From the NCBI GenBank assembly GCA_903929885.1, contig CAIYWI010000087.1, positions 1 through 51,583 of the forward strand: a stretch of DNA of 51,583 nucleotides, written 5' to 3'. Source of the DNA: an uncultured Phycisphaerales bacterium. GTDB lineage: Bacteria > Planctomycetota > Phycisphaerae > Phycisphaerales > UBA1924. This document shows positions 34,479 through 42,681 of the stretch, piece by piece. The number at the start of each line of letters is the position of its first letter. Positions within the stretch are counted from its first letter, which is position 1. Made by a program: the position numbers and the translations under genes. The notes under the pieces are model-generated. The model saw nothing but the letters and a program-made list of their open reading frames with translations. It had not been told where the DNA came from and searched no databases.

Positions 34479-36497
34479 TCACCTTGCCCGAACCCGGCGC
34501 CAGGCGCCGATGGTCGGAGCGAATCGCGTGTCGCCCTCGTGACGGACGCGCACGCCGCGATCGCTCGCCTCGACGAAGGTCGTGCACCGCTCGCCTCGTT
34601 CGTGCCCGTGGCCGTCGCCCGCATCGGCGTGAATGATGCCCGTGGCCAGGCCGTCATCGAGGTGGCACACCAGTTCCAGCACCGGCGCATCGACCGGTTC
34701 GCTCGTCCACTGACGTGCCGGCCCGAGGGGCAACGCCGCGCCCGGGCGCAGGAAGAGCCGGGGCAGGTCGGGGTGCGTCGCGGTCGCCACCTCCACGGGC
34801 GCCCACCCGGGCAGCAGCGAGGCCGCCTCGCCCTCGCGACGCCGGGGGTGCACGTCGCACATCACCAGGAGGTCGGGCCCGAGCAGGAAGGCGTCGTCGA
34901 CGGTCCGGAGGTCGGCCCGCGTTGCATCGGCGAAGAAGACGGGGCGCACCACCGGTTCGCCCCGGGTCGAGGCGAGATGGAAGAGCGTGTACAGGTACGG
35001 CAGCAGCCGATAGCGCCGTTCGAGCGCGAGGCGACAGGTGCGCTCGCACGCCTCGCCGAAGGACCAGGGCTCGTGGGGCCTGGTGGTCTTCTCGCTGTGG
35101 GCGCGGGCGAAAGGCAGCAGGGCGCCGATGCCCATCCACCGGGCGAAGAGTTCGCCGTCGGCCTCGCCGATGAACCCGCCGATGTCGGGACCTGCGAAGG
35201 GCTGGCCGCTGAGCGACAGGTTGAGGGCCATCGAGATGGACCATCGCAGGTGGTTCCAGTCGCTGCGGTTGTCGCCCGTCCATGTCGCCGCGTAGCGCTG
35301 GCCGCCCAGGAAGTTGCTGCGCGTCAGCACGAAAGGCCTGGCCTTGGGCTTGGCCTTGGCGATGCCCTCGCGGGTCGCCCGCACCATCTGCATGCCGTAG
35401 ATGTTGTGGTGCCGCGCGTGCGAGTCGGGCCCGCCCAGCGAGGCGTCGGCCTCGTGGCGATTGGAGACCGGCATCGTCTTCTCGACGCCCCCGAAGACCG
35501 CCGGCTCGTTCATGTCGTTCCAGACGCCGTCGATGCCCGTGGCCATGAAGTCCCTGTACAGGCCCGCCCACCACCGCCGCGTCGCCTCGCGCGTGAAGTC
35601 GGGGAAGGCGCACGGCCCGGGCCACACCGCGCCGTGATACTCGCGTCCCGTCGCGTCCTTGATGAAGTGCCCGCCCTCGCGTCCCTCGCGATAGACGTCG
35701 TACGACTCGTCCACCTTGATCCCGCAGTCGATCATGTAGATCGTGCGGAACCCCTGACGCTTGAGGTCGCGGTTGAGCCGCGACGGATCGGGGAACTTCG
35801 CCCGGTCGAAGGTGAAGCACCGGAAGCCGTCCATGTAGTCGATATCGAGCCACAGGCAGTCGCACGGGATCCTCCTCGCGCGGAACTCCGAGGCGATCTC
35901 CCGCACCTTCGACTCGGGCTCGTAGCTCCAGCGGCACTGGTGATACCCCAGCGCCCACAGCGGGGGCATCGGGATGCGGCCCGTCAGGTCGTGCAGCGCA
36001 CGCACAACCTCCATGGCGTCGGTGCGCTCGATCACCGTCACCGCGGGCGACGGACCATGCACCTCCACCCGCACCCCGCGACGCAGGTCGATGTCGCAGC
36101 GACGCGTCGTCTCGAAGATCACCCCGGCCGCCGTGCCGTCCCGTCGCACCGCCAGCACGAACGGATGCGACTGGTAGAGGTTTGGGCTCTTGGCCGTGTA
36201 GTCGAAGTGGTCGTTGTTCCAGAGCGTCTTGCGGGTGCCGTTGCGGATCAGGCCCCCGGCCTGCTCGCCCGTGCCGTAGAAGGCGCACCGCTCGAGCCCG
36301 AGCATCTCGACCACCGACAGCCGCCCCTGCGCGCGGAATCGCGGGCGGACCGCCACCCCGGTGCCCGTCGCCAGACCCCGGTCCTCGAGCGGGGCGGCGT
36401 ACGCCGGGAAGGGCTCGTCAGGCAGACCCGCTCGAACGGGATCGCGGAACCTCGCGACCGCGAGCGACATGCCCGCCGTCGCCACCAATCGCGGCAT
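34479..36497 (-). CDS. GH31 family alpha-glucosidase
   Basis: A 672-residue glycoside hydrolase. It has the N-terminal beta-sandwich region (KTLWNNDHFDYTAKSPNLYQ), then the barrel with PPLWALGYHQCRWSYE, LWLDIDYMDGFRCFTFD, the nucleophile Asp 328 in GVWNDMNEPAVF and the acid/base Asp 409 in TWTGDNRSDW. It ends with beta-sandwich domains. It should release glucose from the non-reducing end of alpha-glucans, acting with the GH57 enzyme at 44521. No signal peptide, so cytoplasmic. ATG 36497 is chosen; GTG 36545 would add 16 residues. Neither start has a clear ribosome-binding site. Confidence 0.92.
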   Translation of the reverse strand: MPRLVATAGMSLAVARFRDPVRAGLPDEPFPAYAAPLEDRGLATGTGVAVRPRFRAQGRLSVVEMLGLERCAFYGTGEQAGGLIRNGTRKTLWNNDHFDYTAKSPNLYQSHPFVLAVRRDGTAAGVIFETTRRCDIDLRRGVRVEVHGPSPAVTVIERTDAMEVVRALHDLTGRIPMPPLWALGYHQCRWSYEPESKVREIASEFRARRIPCDCLWLDIDYMDGFRCFTFDRAKFPDPSRLNRDLKRQGFRTIYMIDCGIKVDESYDVYREGREGGHFIKDATGREYHGAVWPGPCAFPDFTREATRRWWAGLYRDFMATGIDGVWNDMNEPAVFGGVEKTMPVSNRHEADASLGGPDSHARHHNIYGMQMVRATREGIAKAKPKARPFVLTRSNFLGGQRYAATWTGDNRSDWNHLRWSISMALNLSLSGQPFAGPDIGGFIGEADGELFARWMGIGALLPFARAHSEKTTRPHEPWSFGEACERTCRLALERRYRLLPYLYTLFHLASTRGEPVVRPVFFADATRADLRTVDDAFLLGPDLLVMCDVHPRRREGEAASLLPGWAPVEVATATHPDLPRLFLRPGAALPLGPARQWTSEPVDAPVLELVCHLDDGLATGIIHADAGDGHGHERGERCTTFVEASDRGVRVRHEGDTRFAPTIGAWRRVRAR

Positions 36498-36642
36498 GCG
36501 ATCAAGACGCCAAGGTTGCTGATCGTGAGTGGTCGAGGTGTTCACGGCGTGTTCACGGCGGACGGACTCGCGGCATGGACCGATTGAGTCTGGAGGGTAC
36601 ACGGGCGACCGGCGGCCTGCGTGCCCACGTCGCGCGGCAGCG

Positions 36643-36648
36643 TACCCT
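36643..36648 (+). promoter_or_regulatory. -10 element, leaderless lipoprotein gene at 36656
   Basis: TACCCT, seven bases before the ATG. Confidence 0.55.
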
Positions 36649-36655
36649 TTCTTCG

Positions 36656-37204
36656 ATGAAACCTCGGGCCTCGATCCCTTGGCTCGCCGCCGCCCTCGCA
36701 CCCCTCGGCGGCTGCACGTTCTCGGACACCCCGGAGGCCGCGGCCCCGACCGAGGCGCAGACCGCGACACTGCTCGCAGCGGCCGAGCCCAATCCCTTCT
36801 CGCCCGCCTCGCTTCGCATCCACCCGCTGACCCACGTCGACTCGCTGCCCGGTCGCCCGGGCGGATCGTGCGTCATCGTGCTGCACTTCGAGCTCAAGGA
36901 CCGCTACGGAGACTCGGTGAAGGCGCCGGGCCTCGTGCGGGTGGAACTCGCCAAGCCCGCGCAAGGCGCCTTGGCGGGCATGGAGAGTCGCGAGCTGACC
37001 TGGGAGATGCCCGAGTTCATCAACGCCGACGAGAACTTCCAGCGATTCGACACGCCGACGCGCACCTATCGCATCACGCTGGGCGCGCCATCGTGGGTGT
37101 GTCAGGACGCCGCCACGCGGGGGGCGCAGTGGCTGAAGATCCGCGCCTCGATCGAGCTGCCCGCGGGAGGCCCCGTGCTCCGCGACGAGTACGTCATCCA
37201 GTGA
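36656..37204 (+). CDS. lipoprotein of unknown function
   Basis: A 182-residue precursor with lipobox APLGGC at the end of a short signal peptide (SIPWLAAALAPLGGC). The mature part looks like a beta-sandwich: IVLHFELKDRYGDSVKAPG, LVRVELAKP, RTYRITLGAP and WLKIRASIELPAGGP are alternating strands, as in small carbohydrate- or protein-binding lipoproteins. No catalytic motif. It is convergent with the crtI-like gene, with only 24 bases between the stops. Confidence 0.75.
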   Translation: MKPRASIPWLAAALAPLGGCTFSDTPEAAAPTEAQTATLLAAAEPNPFSPASLRIHPLTHVDSLPGRPGGSCVIVLHFELKDRYGDSVKAPGLVRVELAKPAQGALAGMESRELTWEMPEFINADENFQRFDTPTRTYRITLGAPSWVCQDAATRGAQWLKIRASIELPAGGPVLRDEYVIQ

Positions 37205-37228
37205 CGCGGCCCCGCGGTCGCGGCGGGC

Positions 37229-38809
37229 TCAGGGCGTCTCGACGCCGGGGCCCAAGGGGATCGACTCCTCGCGACGGACGCCAAGGTCGTGCGCCAAGGC
37301 GCGGGCGGCCGTGACCCCGCTCATGAGCACCATCGGCACGCCGGGGCCGGGGTTGGCCGAGCCGCCGGCCAAGTAGAGCCGATCGAGCACTCGACTGCGG
37401 TTGCGGGGCTTGAAGCCGCCCTTGAGCCGCCCGTGGCTGGCGAGTCCGTAGATCGCGCCGCCCTCGGCGTTGTAGAGGCGCTCGATGCCGGCGGGCGTGA
37501 GGAAGCGGTCCACCACCACGTGCCGGTCGATGTCGGGCATGCCGAAGCGACGCAGCTTGTCCATGATCACCGGCTTGTACTGCTCGAAGAGGCCGCCAGG
37601 CCCCTCCCAGGTCTGGTGGTTGCGCTTGTAGGCCGTGTGCACGAGCACGTAGAAGGCCTCGCACCCCGGAGGGGCCTGCGTGGGATCGGTGCGACTGGGC
37701 ACGGCGAGATAGAGCGTGGGATCGCGGGCGGGGATGCCCTTGTGGTAGATGTCGTCGAACTCCTGCTCGCTGTCGGCGCTGAACAGGAAGTTGTGGTGGG
37801 CCAGGTGCGAATACTGGCGCGAGAGGCCCAGGTACAGCACCACGCCGCTGCACGCGGGCGTGTAGTCGGCCGCGATGCCTCGCTGCTCGGCCATCGCGCC
37901 GGGCGAACCGATGAGGTCGCGGTAGGTGCGTTGCACGTCGCAGTTGCTCACCACGGCGTCGCCCAGGAGCACGCGGCCGTCTTCAAGGTCGACGCCCACG
38001 GCCTTTCCGCCCTGCTCGCGGATGGCTCGCACGCCGGTGCCGGTGATGTAGCGCACCCCCTGCTCGCGGCCGATCCGCTCGAGCGTCCGGGCCACGCAGC
38101 GGGTGCCGCCGCTCTTGCCGTCGGGTGCCATCGAGTACCAGCAGCCATGATCGACCTGGGCCGAGGCGATGAGCGAGAGGATGGCCGGCGCGAGGAAGGG
38201 CGACGAGCCGACGTATTGCAGGAAGTGCTCGCACATCTGTCGCACGTGCGGCTCGGGGATGTCGCGGTGCACGGCGGCGCCCACCGTGCTGTGCATGCGC
38301 ATCGCCAGGACGTCGGAGAGCAGCCCCGGCTCGTTGGGGGGCTTGCGCATCATGTCGAGCACGCCGCCGACGTCCTTGTAGAAGAAGACCTTTTCCGACA
38401 GTCGCATCATGCGCCGCGAGAACTCGACGAACTCGCGATACCCCGCGCCGGGCTTGGCTTGCGGGAACTGGGCGTCGAGCGAGGAGGCCATCGCCTCAAC
38501 GCCGCCGAGCAGGTCGATGACCGTCTTGTCCTCGTAGTGGCATCGCCACTGCGGGGAGAGGTTGATCAGGTTGATGTAGTCCTCGACGCGACGGCCGCTG
38601 CGACGGATGATCCCGCGCAGCACCTGAGGCAGCGTCAGGATGGTCGGGCCCATGTCGAAGGTGTACCCCTGCTCCTGGAGCAGGTTCATCTTCCCGCCCA
38701 GGTGGGCGTTGCGTTCGACCAGCGTGACCCGAAGGCCCAGGGAGGAGAGTTCGACCGAAGCCGCGAGGCCCGCGAGCCCGCCGCCGACGATGATGACGTT
38801 GCCTGACAT
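37229..38809 (-). CDS. CrtI-type phytoene/carotenoid desaturase
   Basis: A 526-residue FAD-dependent desaturase of carotenoid synthesis. The N-terminal dinucleotide fold is NVIIVGGGLAGLAASVELSS, with GGKMN.L...GYTFDMGPT following, and the C-terminal FAD/substrate signature is LYLAGGSANPGPGVPMVLMS. It would introduce double bases into phytoene or related C30/C40 chains. No crtB (phytoene synthase) or cyclase is next to it, so the pathway is scattered. ATG 38809 has no evident ribosome-binding site or clear -10. An HNH gene lies 76 bases upstream on the same strand and may be cotranscribed. Other members of the superfamily oxidise different polyenes, so the precise substrate is inferred. Confidence 0.88.
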   Translation of the reverse strand: MSGNVIIVGGGLAGLAASVELSSLGLRVTLVERNAHLGGKMNLLQEQGYTFDMGPTILTLPQVLRGIIRRSGRRVEDYINLINLSPQWRCHYEDKTVIDLLGGVEAMASSLDAQFPQAKPGAGYREFVEFSRRMMRLSEKVFFYKDVGGVLDMMRKPPNEPGLLSDVLAMRMHSTVGAAVHRDIPEPHVRQMCEHFLQYVGSSPFLAPAILSLIASAQVDHGCWYSMAPDGKSGGTRCVARTLERIGREQGVRYITGTGVRAIREQGGKAVGVDLEDGRVLLGDAVVSNCDVQRTYRDLIGSPGAMAEQRGIAADYTPACSGVVLYLGLSRQYSHLAHHNFLFSADSEQEFDDIYHKGIPARDPTLYLAVPSRTDPTQAPPGCEAFYVLVHTAYKRNHQTWEGPGGLFEQYKPVIMDKLRRFGMPDIDRHVVVDRFLTPAGIERLYNAEGGAIYGLASHGRLKGGFKPRNRSRVLDRLYLAGGSANPGPGVPMVLMSGVTAARALAHDLGVRREESIPLGPGVETP

Positions 38810-38885
38810 GCGTGGGTGATTCTTGCCCGCTCGCGACGGGCACGCGAGCCGGGTGCGAGATTTGCAACCGTGACGGTCCGCCCGC

Positions 38886-39698
38886 TCAGCCCAACTCGAC
38901 GGACCAATAGGCGTTGTCGAGGAAGGTCTTCCACGACTGGTACTTGTCGCTGCCCAGTCGCAGGGCGATGACGGGGTTGCGACTGGGACGCACCGGCTTG
39001 CGGACCAGTTTCATGCTGGCCTGCTCGGGCGTGCGTCCTCCCTTGCGGGCGTTGCAGCGGATGCAGGCGCACACCAGGTTCTCCCACGAGTCGCCGCCGC
39101 CGGCCATGCGGGGCTTCACGTGGTCGATCGAGAGGTCGGCCGTGGGGAAGGTCCGCCCGCAGTACTGGCACTGGTTGCGGTCGCGCGCAAAGAGGTTGCG
39201 ACGGTTGAGCTTCACCTGCTGCTCGGGAAGACGGTCGTAGCCCAGCAGGCGGATGATCCGGGGCACCGCGATCTCGAACCGCACCGTTCGCACCCAGTCG
39301 TGGCGCTCTCGCTCGAACTCTCGCTGGAGCGCCGACACCTCGATCCAGCTCTCGAGGTCGTAGCTGAGGAACTGCCCGCGACCCTCCTCGCCCAGGCCCT
39401 CGACGTGGATGATCTCGGCGATCGATCGCGAGAGCAGGCAGAAGGCGCGCCGAGCGGTGATGACGCGCATCGCCGCATAGCCCCGGTTGAGCACCAGCAC
39501 CTTGCTGTCGAGCCCTTCGCTGACGTCGAAGCCCAGGGAGCCGCCCGAGGCGACGAACTCGTCGATGGACATGCCCTCGGCGGCAAGGTCGTGGTCGACA
39601 TCGCCGTCACGGCCCTGGGCGGGCCGCGCCGCTGCGTCACGGTGATGTGCTCGCGAAGGCCTTGGGGGCATGGGCACGCTCCGTACGGACTGAATCAT
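38886..39698 (-). CDS. HNH-endonuclease-domain protein
   Basis: A 270-residue protein. The N-terminal 100 residues hold the conserved phrase KVLVLNRGYAAMRVITARRA, then the region to about 175 has basic helices (RIIRLLGYDRLPEQQVKLNR). The HNH domain has CQYCGRTFP, then SIDHVKPRMAGGGDSWENL (Asp-His and Asn of the metal site) and CACIRCNARKG, where two CxxC pairs bind structural zinc. This full-length architecture is common in bacteria with single housekeeping-like copies and is not proof of a defence system. ATG 39698 follows GGAGG by six bases; ATG 39671 and ATG 39572 are alternatives. Confidence 0.85.
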   Translation of the reverse strand: MIQSVRSVPMPPRPSRAHHRDAAARPAQGRDGDVDHDLAAEGMSIDEFVASGGSLGFDVSEGLDSKVLVLNRGYAAMRVITARRAFCLLSRSIAEIIHVEGLGEEGRGQFLSYDLESWIEVSALQREFERERHDWVRTVRFEIAVPRIIRLLGYDRLPEQQVKLNRRNLFARDRNQCQYCGRTFPTADLSIDHVKPRMAGGGDSWENLVCACIRCNARKGGRTPEQASMKLVRKPVRPSRNPVIALRLGSDKYQSWKTFLDNAYWSVELG

Positions 39699-39754
39699 TG
39701 GCCGCCTCCGCTCGGCAGGCAGGCCGCGTCGTGCTTTCCGCATCAGGCCCCGAC

Positions 39755-39760
39755 TATGTT
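39755..39760 (+). promoter_or_regulatory. -10 element, leaderless exbB operon
   Basis: TATGTT, six bases before ATG 39767, in the divergent gap with the HNH gene. Confidence 0.6.
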
Positions 39761-39766
39761 TCCGTC

Positions 39767-40477
39767 ATGGCACCGACGATTCCCGGACTTCTGGCCCAGA
39801 CCCCGCCCGCCGACGGCGGCTTGTGGTCGCTGTTCATGCAGTCCTTCGACGCGTTCACCATCCTGCTGCTCGTGGGTTCGGTGGTGGGCATCGCCCTGGT
39901 CTTCCTCTGCCTCTTCGAGATCCGCGAGCGGAACATCGTCCCTCGCGACGAGGCCGGCCGCCTCCAGGACCTCGCCCGCAGCGGCCGCTGGGAGGATCTC
40001 CACCACTCGGCACGCACCAGCGACTCGGTCCTGGGTCGCATCGTGGCGGCGGCCATGGACCGTTCCTACCGCATGGGCGCGTCGACCCAGCCCAAGGACG
40101 CCGCCGCCGCCATCCGCGACGCCGCCGAACTGGCCGCCAGCGAGGAGTCGGCCCGCTGGTTCCGCAAGATCGACCTCCTGAACATCATCGGGAACCTGGG
40201 CCCCTTGGTGGGCCTGGCCGGCACGGTCTGGGGCATGATCCTGGCCTTCACGTCGCTGGGGGCCTCGGGAGGCCAGGCGGGCCCCGCCGACCTCTCCCTG
40301 GGCATCAGCAAGGCCCTCTTCCACACGCTGCTGGGCCTGGTGCTGGCCATTCCGTGCCTGTTGGCCTACGGCGTGTACCGGGGCCTGGTCGATCGCCTGT
40401 GCACCCGGGCGGTCGTGATCGGCGGCGACATCGTCGAGGACATCATCGCCCGCATGGGTCGCGACAAGGCCCCATGA
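39767..40477 (+). CDS. exbB: ExbB/MotA/TolQ-family proton-channel protein
   Basis: A 236-residue inner-membrane protein of the proton-motive-force-driven energiser complex. The first helix is TILLLVGSVVGIALVFLCLF (about 35-54); the second and third lie in LNIIGNLGPLVGLAGTVWGMI and HTLLGLVLAIPCLLAYGVYR, which carry the family phrases GPLVGLAGTVWGM and LA-IP. The cytoplasmic loop is long and charged. It powers outer-membrane or periplasmic partners with two ExbD subunits encoded next to it. exbD starts inside its stop codon (ATGA), so translation is coupled. No tonB gene follows within the window. Confidence 0.93.
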   Translation: MAPTIPGLLAQTPPADGGLWSLFMQSFDAFTILLLVGSVVGIALVFLCLFEIRERNIVPRDEAGRLQDLARSGRWEDLHHSARTSDSVLGRIVAAAMDRSYRMGASTQPKDAAAAIRDAAELAASEESARWFRKIDLLNIIGNLGPLVGLAGTVWGMILAFTSLGASGGQAGPADLSLGISKALFHTLLGLVLAIPCLLAYGVYRGLVDRLCTRAVVIGGDIVEDIIARMGRDKAP

Positions 40478-40911
40478 AGTTCCGCTCCCTCCAGCACCAC
40501 TCGCCCACGGGCAAGATCAACGTCACCCCGCTCATCGACGTGGTGATGGTGCTGATCGTCTTTTACCTCATCGTCGGCAAGCTCGCCGCGGACCGCCGCG
40601 CCCGCGTCGACCTTCCCGCCACCGCCATCGGCGTGCAAGAAGAGGGCGCGTCCGCGAAGCGACCCATCGTGATCACGCTATCCGGCGAGGGAGGGATCGC
40701 GACCATCGATGTCGACGGCTCGCCCGTGGCCGACGCGCCGGCCTTGGCGACGCTTCTCAAAGGGCTCGACGCGTCCAACCGTCCGGTGCAGGTGCGAGCC
40801 GATCGGGGGCTCGAATACGGCTCGGTCGGCCCCTTGCTCGACGCCTGCCGCCAGGCGGGCGTGGCGAGCGTGAAACTCGCCACCCGACGCGCTCAAGGGG
40901 AGGGCCGCTGA
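40474..40911 (+). CDS. exbD: ExbD/TolR-family protein, copy 1
   Basis: A 145-residue bitopic membrane protein. Its single helix, VTPLIDVVMVLIVFYLIVG, contains the proton-translocating Asp. The periplasmic domain then has RARVDLPATAIG, PIVITLSGEGG and VQVRADRGLEYGSVGPLLDA, which is the standard ExbD/TolR fold. The start overlaps the exbB stop by four bases (ATGA). Confidence 0.92.
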   Translation: MKFRSLQHHSPTGKINVTPLIDVVMVLIVFYLIVGKLAADRRARVDLPATAIGVQEEGASAKRPIVITLSGEGGIATIDVDGSPVADAPALATLLKGLDASNRPVQVRADRGLEYGSVGPLLDACRQAGVASVKLATRRAQGEGR

Positions 40912-40912
40912 C

Positions 40913-41368
40913 ATGGGCACGACCCGCCACGGCTTTCGCAACCGCAGCGCACGGGCCATGCACGAGAGCCACTACGGGCCCAACATGACCCCCATGGTCG
41001 ACGTGGTCATGGTCATCCTCATCTTCTTCATGGCCTCGGCAGCGATCCTCGGCCCCGAGTGGTTCATCAAGTCGAACCTGCCGGTCATGGCCGCCGCCCC
41101 CGCCTCCGATCAGGCCCCTCCCACCCGACTCACCATCGAGGTGGACGTCGCCGGCTACGCCCTTCGAATCGACCAGCAACCCCCGCAGCCCGTGGGCGAG
41201 GCCGACCTCGTGAAGGCCCTGTCCGCCGCCCGCGCCGCCGCCAAGGGCGAGTGCATCGCCCTCGTGAAGCCGACGGACACGGCCCCGTACGAGAAGGTGA
41301 TCCTCGCCCAGGAAGCCTGCCTTCGCGCCGGTCTGCCCAAGAGCGGCCTGGCATTGCCGGGCATGTGA
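40913..41368 (+). CDS. exbD: ExbD/TolR-family protein, copy 2
   Basis: A 151-residue second ExbD, starting one base after the stop of the first. The N-terminus is longer, and the helix MTPMVDVVMVILIFFMASAAILG keeps the key Asp. Its periplasmic part (LTIEVDVAGYALRIDQQPP to PYEKVILAQEACLRAGLPKS) is diverged from copy 1, suggesting a hetero-oligomeric ExbD, as seen in multi-ExbD operons of Bacteroidota and Planctomycetota. A dispersed 3' element follows. Confidence 0.9.
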   Translation: MGTTRHGFRNRSARAMHESHYGPNMTPMVDVVMVILIFFMASAAILGPEWFIKSNLPVMAAAPASDQAPPTRLTIEVDVAGYALRIDQQPPQPVGEADLVKALSAARAAAKGECIALVKPTDTAPYEKVILAQEACLRAGLPKSGLALPGM

Positions 41369-41393
41369 CGGGCGGCGACGGATCACGATCCGT

Positions 41394-41422
41394 CTCCCCG
41401 ATCGCGAAGCGATTCCCGAACG
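41394..41422 (+). repeat. dispersed 3' element, copy B
   Basis: After the second exbD stop. CTCCCCG is followed by ATCGCGAAGCGATTCCCGAACG (41401-41422), whose reverse complement is identical to 23277-23298. Read along the upstream gene, the order (stop, CTCC-rich stretch, hairpin ATCGC/GCGAT) matches copy A. Confidence 0.75.
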
Positions 41423-41491
41423 TCGCCGTCCAGAGAGAAACGGCGGTTGCGGCGTTCCGTCCCAACCCCGGTCACGCGCAGGAAACGCCCC

Positions 41492-41508
41492 CGACCCCAA
41501 AGGGGTCG
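41492..41508. terminator. possible terminator between convergent exbD and YeiH-like genes
   Basis: Perfect 7-bp stem CGACCCC/GGGGTCG with AAA loop. No T-run on either strand; weak as an intrinsic terminator. Confidence 0.35.
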
Positions 41509-41609
41509 CCGTGGAACCTCGCATGACGTGCTTCGACGCGTCGACGTTGCATGCGATGGCGCCGGGCTCATCCATCGCAACCGCCTTCGACGTTGAAGGC
41601 CACGCTGCC

Positions 41610-42557
41610 TCACACCTTCCACGCCATGATCGCCACCAGCGACGCCGTCGCCAGCGTCACCCAGGTCACGGTGGCCTGCACCAGCACACGCCATCCCACG
41701 CTCCGCACCGCCGCCACCGACAGCCCCGCGCCGATCAGGAAGATCGCGCCGCCAAAGCCCCCCGTCGCCACCGTCTTGATGACGACCTCATGCGCCCCCA
41801 CCGCCGGCACCAACGTCCGCGTGAGGCTCGCCAGCAGGAACCCGATCAGGAAAGGCTGGGCCGCCCGCCGCCACGCGCTCCCCGCGCCACCCGTCGCGGG
41901 CGTGCCGGTCAACCACACCGCGAACACCGTGCACGGCAGGATCCACACCACCCGCGACAACTTCACCACCATCGCCGTGTCGAGCGCCGCGCTGGTGCCG
42001 TACGCCGCACCCGCACCGGCGACCGACGCCATGTCGTGCACCGCCACGCCCACCCATGTGCCGTACTGCGAGTCCGTCAGGTTGATGGCCCGCCCGAGCA
42101 GCGGGAACACCGCCAACGCCACCGCGTTGAGGATGAAGATCGCCCCCGTCGCCACCGCCATCGACGTCGACGACGCCCTGATCGCCGACCCCACCGCCGC
42201 GATCGCCGACCCACCGCAGATCGCCGTGCCCGAACTCACGAGCAGCGTCTGCTCGCGGCCGATGCCGAGCAACCGCCCCAGCCCGAAGCCCACCACGAAC
42301 GCCCCCACGATCGTCGCCGCGGCAAAGGCGAACCCGCTCGACGCCTCCTGCCACAACTCCCTCAGATCGATCCGCAATCCCAGCAGCACGATGCACGTCT
42401 GCATCACCAGCCGCGACACCCGCCTCGACGCCTCCGGGAACCGCGACAGGCCCGCCAACGCCGTCACGACGCCGACGGCCAACGCCATGGGCGGAGGCAC
42501 CAACGTCGACATGCACGCCGCCAGCAGCAGGAGATAGAACGCGCCCGAGACCGTCAC
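41610..42557 (-). CDS. YeiH-like (UPF0324) putative sulfate/anion exporter
   Basis: A 315-residue membrane protein with about ten helices. Family phrases are RLVMQTCIVLLGLRIDLREL, LVSSGTAICGGSAIAAVGSAI and YGTWVGVAVHDMASVAGAGAA, the conserved GTAICGGSAI and GVAVHD motifs of the UPF0324/Cons_hypoth698 family, where some members export sulfate or taurine-derived anions. The start is GTG 42557, which follows TATGCT by six bases, so leaderless translation from GTG is likely. It is divergent from the next gene. Confidence 0.88.
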   Translation of the reverse strand: MTVSGAFYLLLLAACMSTLVPPPMALAVGVVTALAGLSRFPEASRRVSRLVMQTCIVLLGLRIDLRELWQEASSGFAFAAATIVGAFVVGFGLGRLLGIGREQTLLVSSGTAICGGSAIAAVGSAIRASSTSMAVATGAIFILNAVALAVFPLLGRAINLTDSQYGTWVGVAVHDMASVAGAGAAYGTSAALDTAMVVKLSRVVWILPCTVFAVWLTGTPATGGAGSAWRRAAQPFLIGFLLASLTRTLVPAVGAHEVVIKTVATGGFGGAIFLIGAGLSVAAVRSVGWRVLVQATVTWVTLATASLVAIMAWKV

Positions 42558-42563
42558 CCCGCC

Positions 42564-42569
42564 AGCATA
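42564..42569 (-). promoter_or_regulatory. -10 element, leaderless GTG-start YeiH-like gene
   Basis: TATGCT, six bases before GTG 42557. Confidence 0.6.
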
Positions 42570-42663
42570 GCGAAACTCCGCTCGCCGGCATGAGCACCCA
42601 ACCCCCCGGCTCGTGCGAATCGACTCGCGGCATGCTCGTGGCCAACCCCCCCGACCATGCCGA

Positions 42664-42669
42664 TAGAGT
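42664..42669 (+). promoter_or_regulatory. -10 element of the unknown gene at 42682
   Basis: TAGAGT, 12 bases before the ATG. Confidence 0.4.
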
Positions 42670-42681
42670 TGGTCCATTCCC

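Noticed and set aside
38886..39698. HNH protein as part of a restriction or defence system
   Set aside because: No methyltransferase, helicase or toxin beside it, and the full-length architecture is common as a solitary gene.
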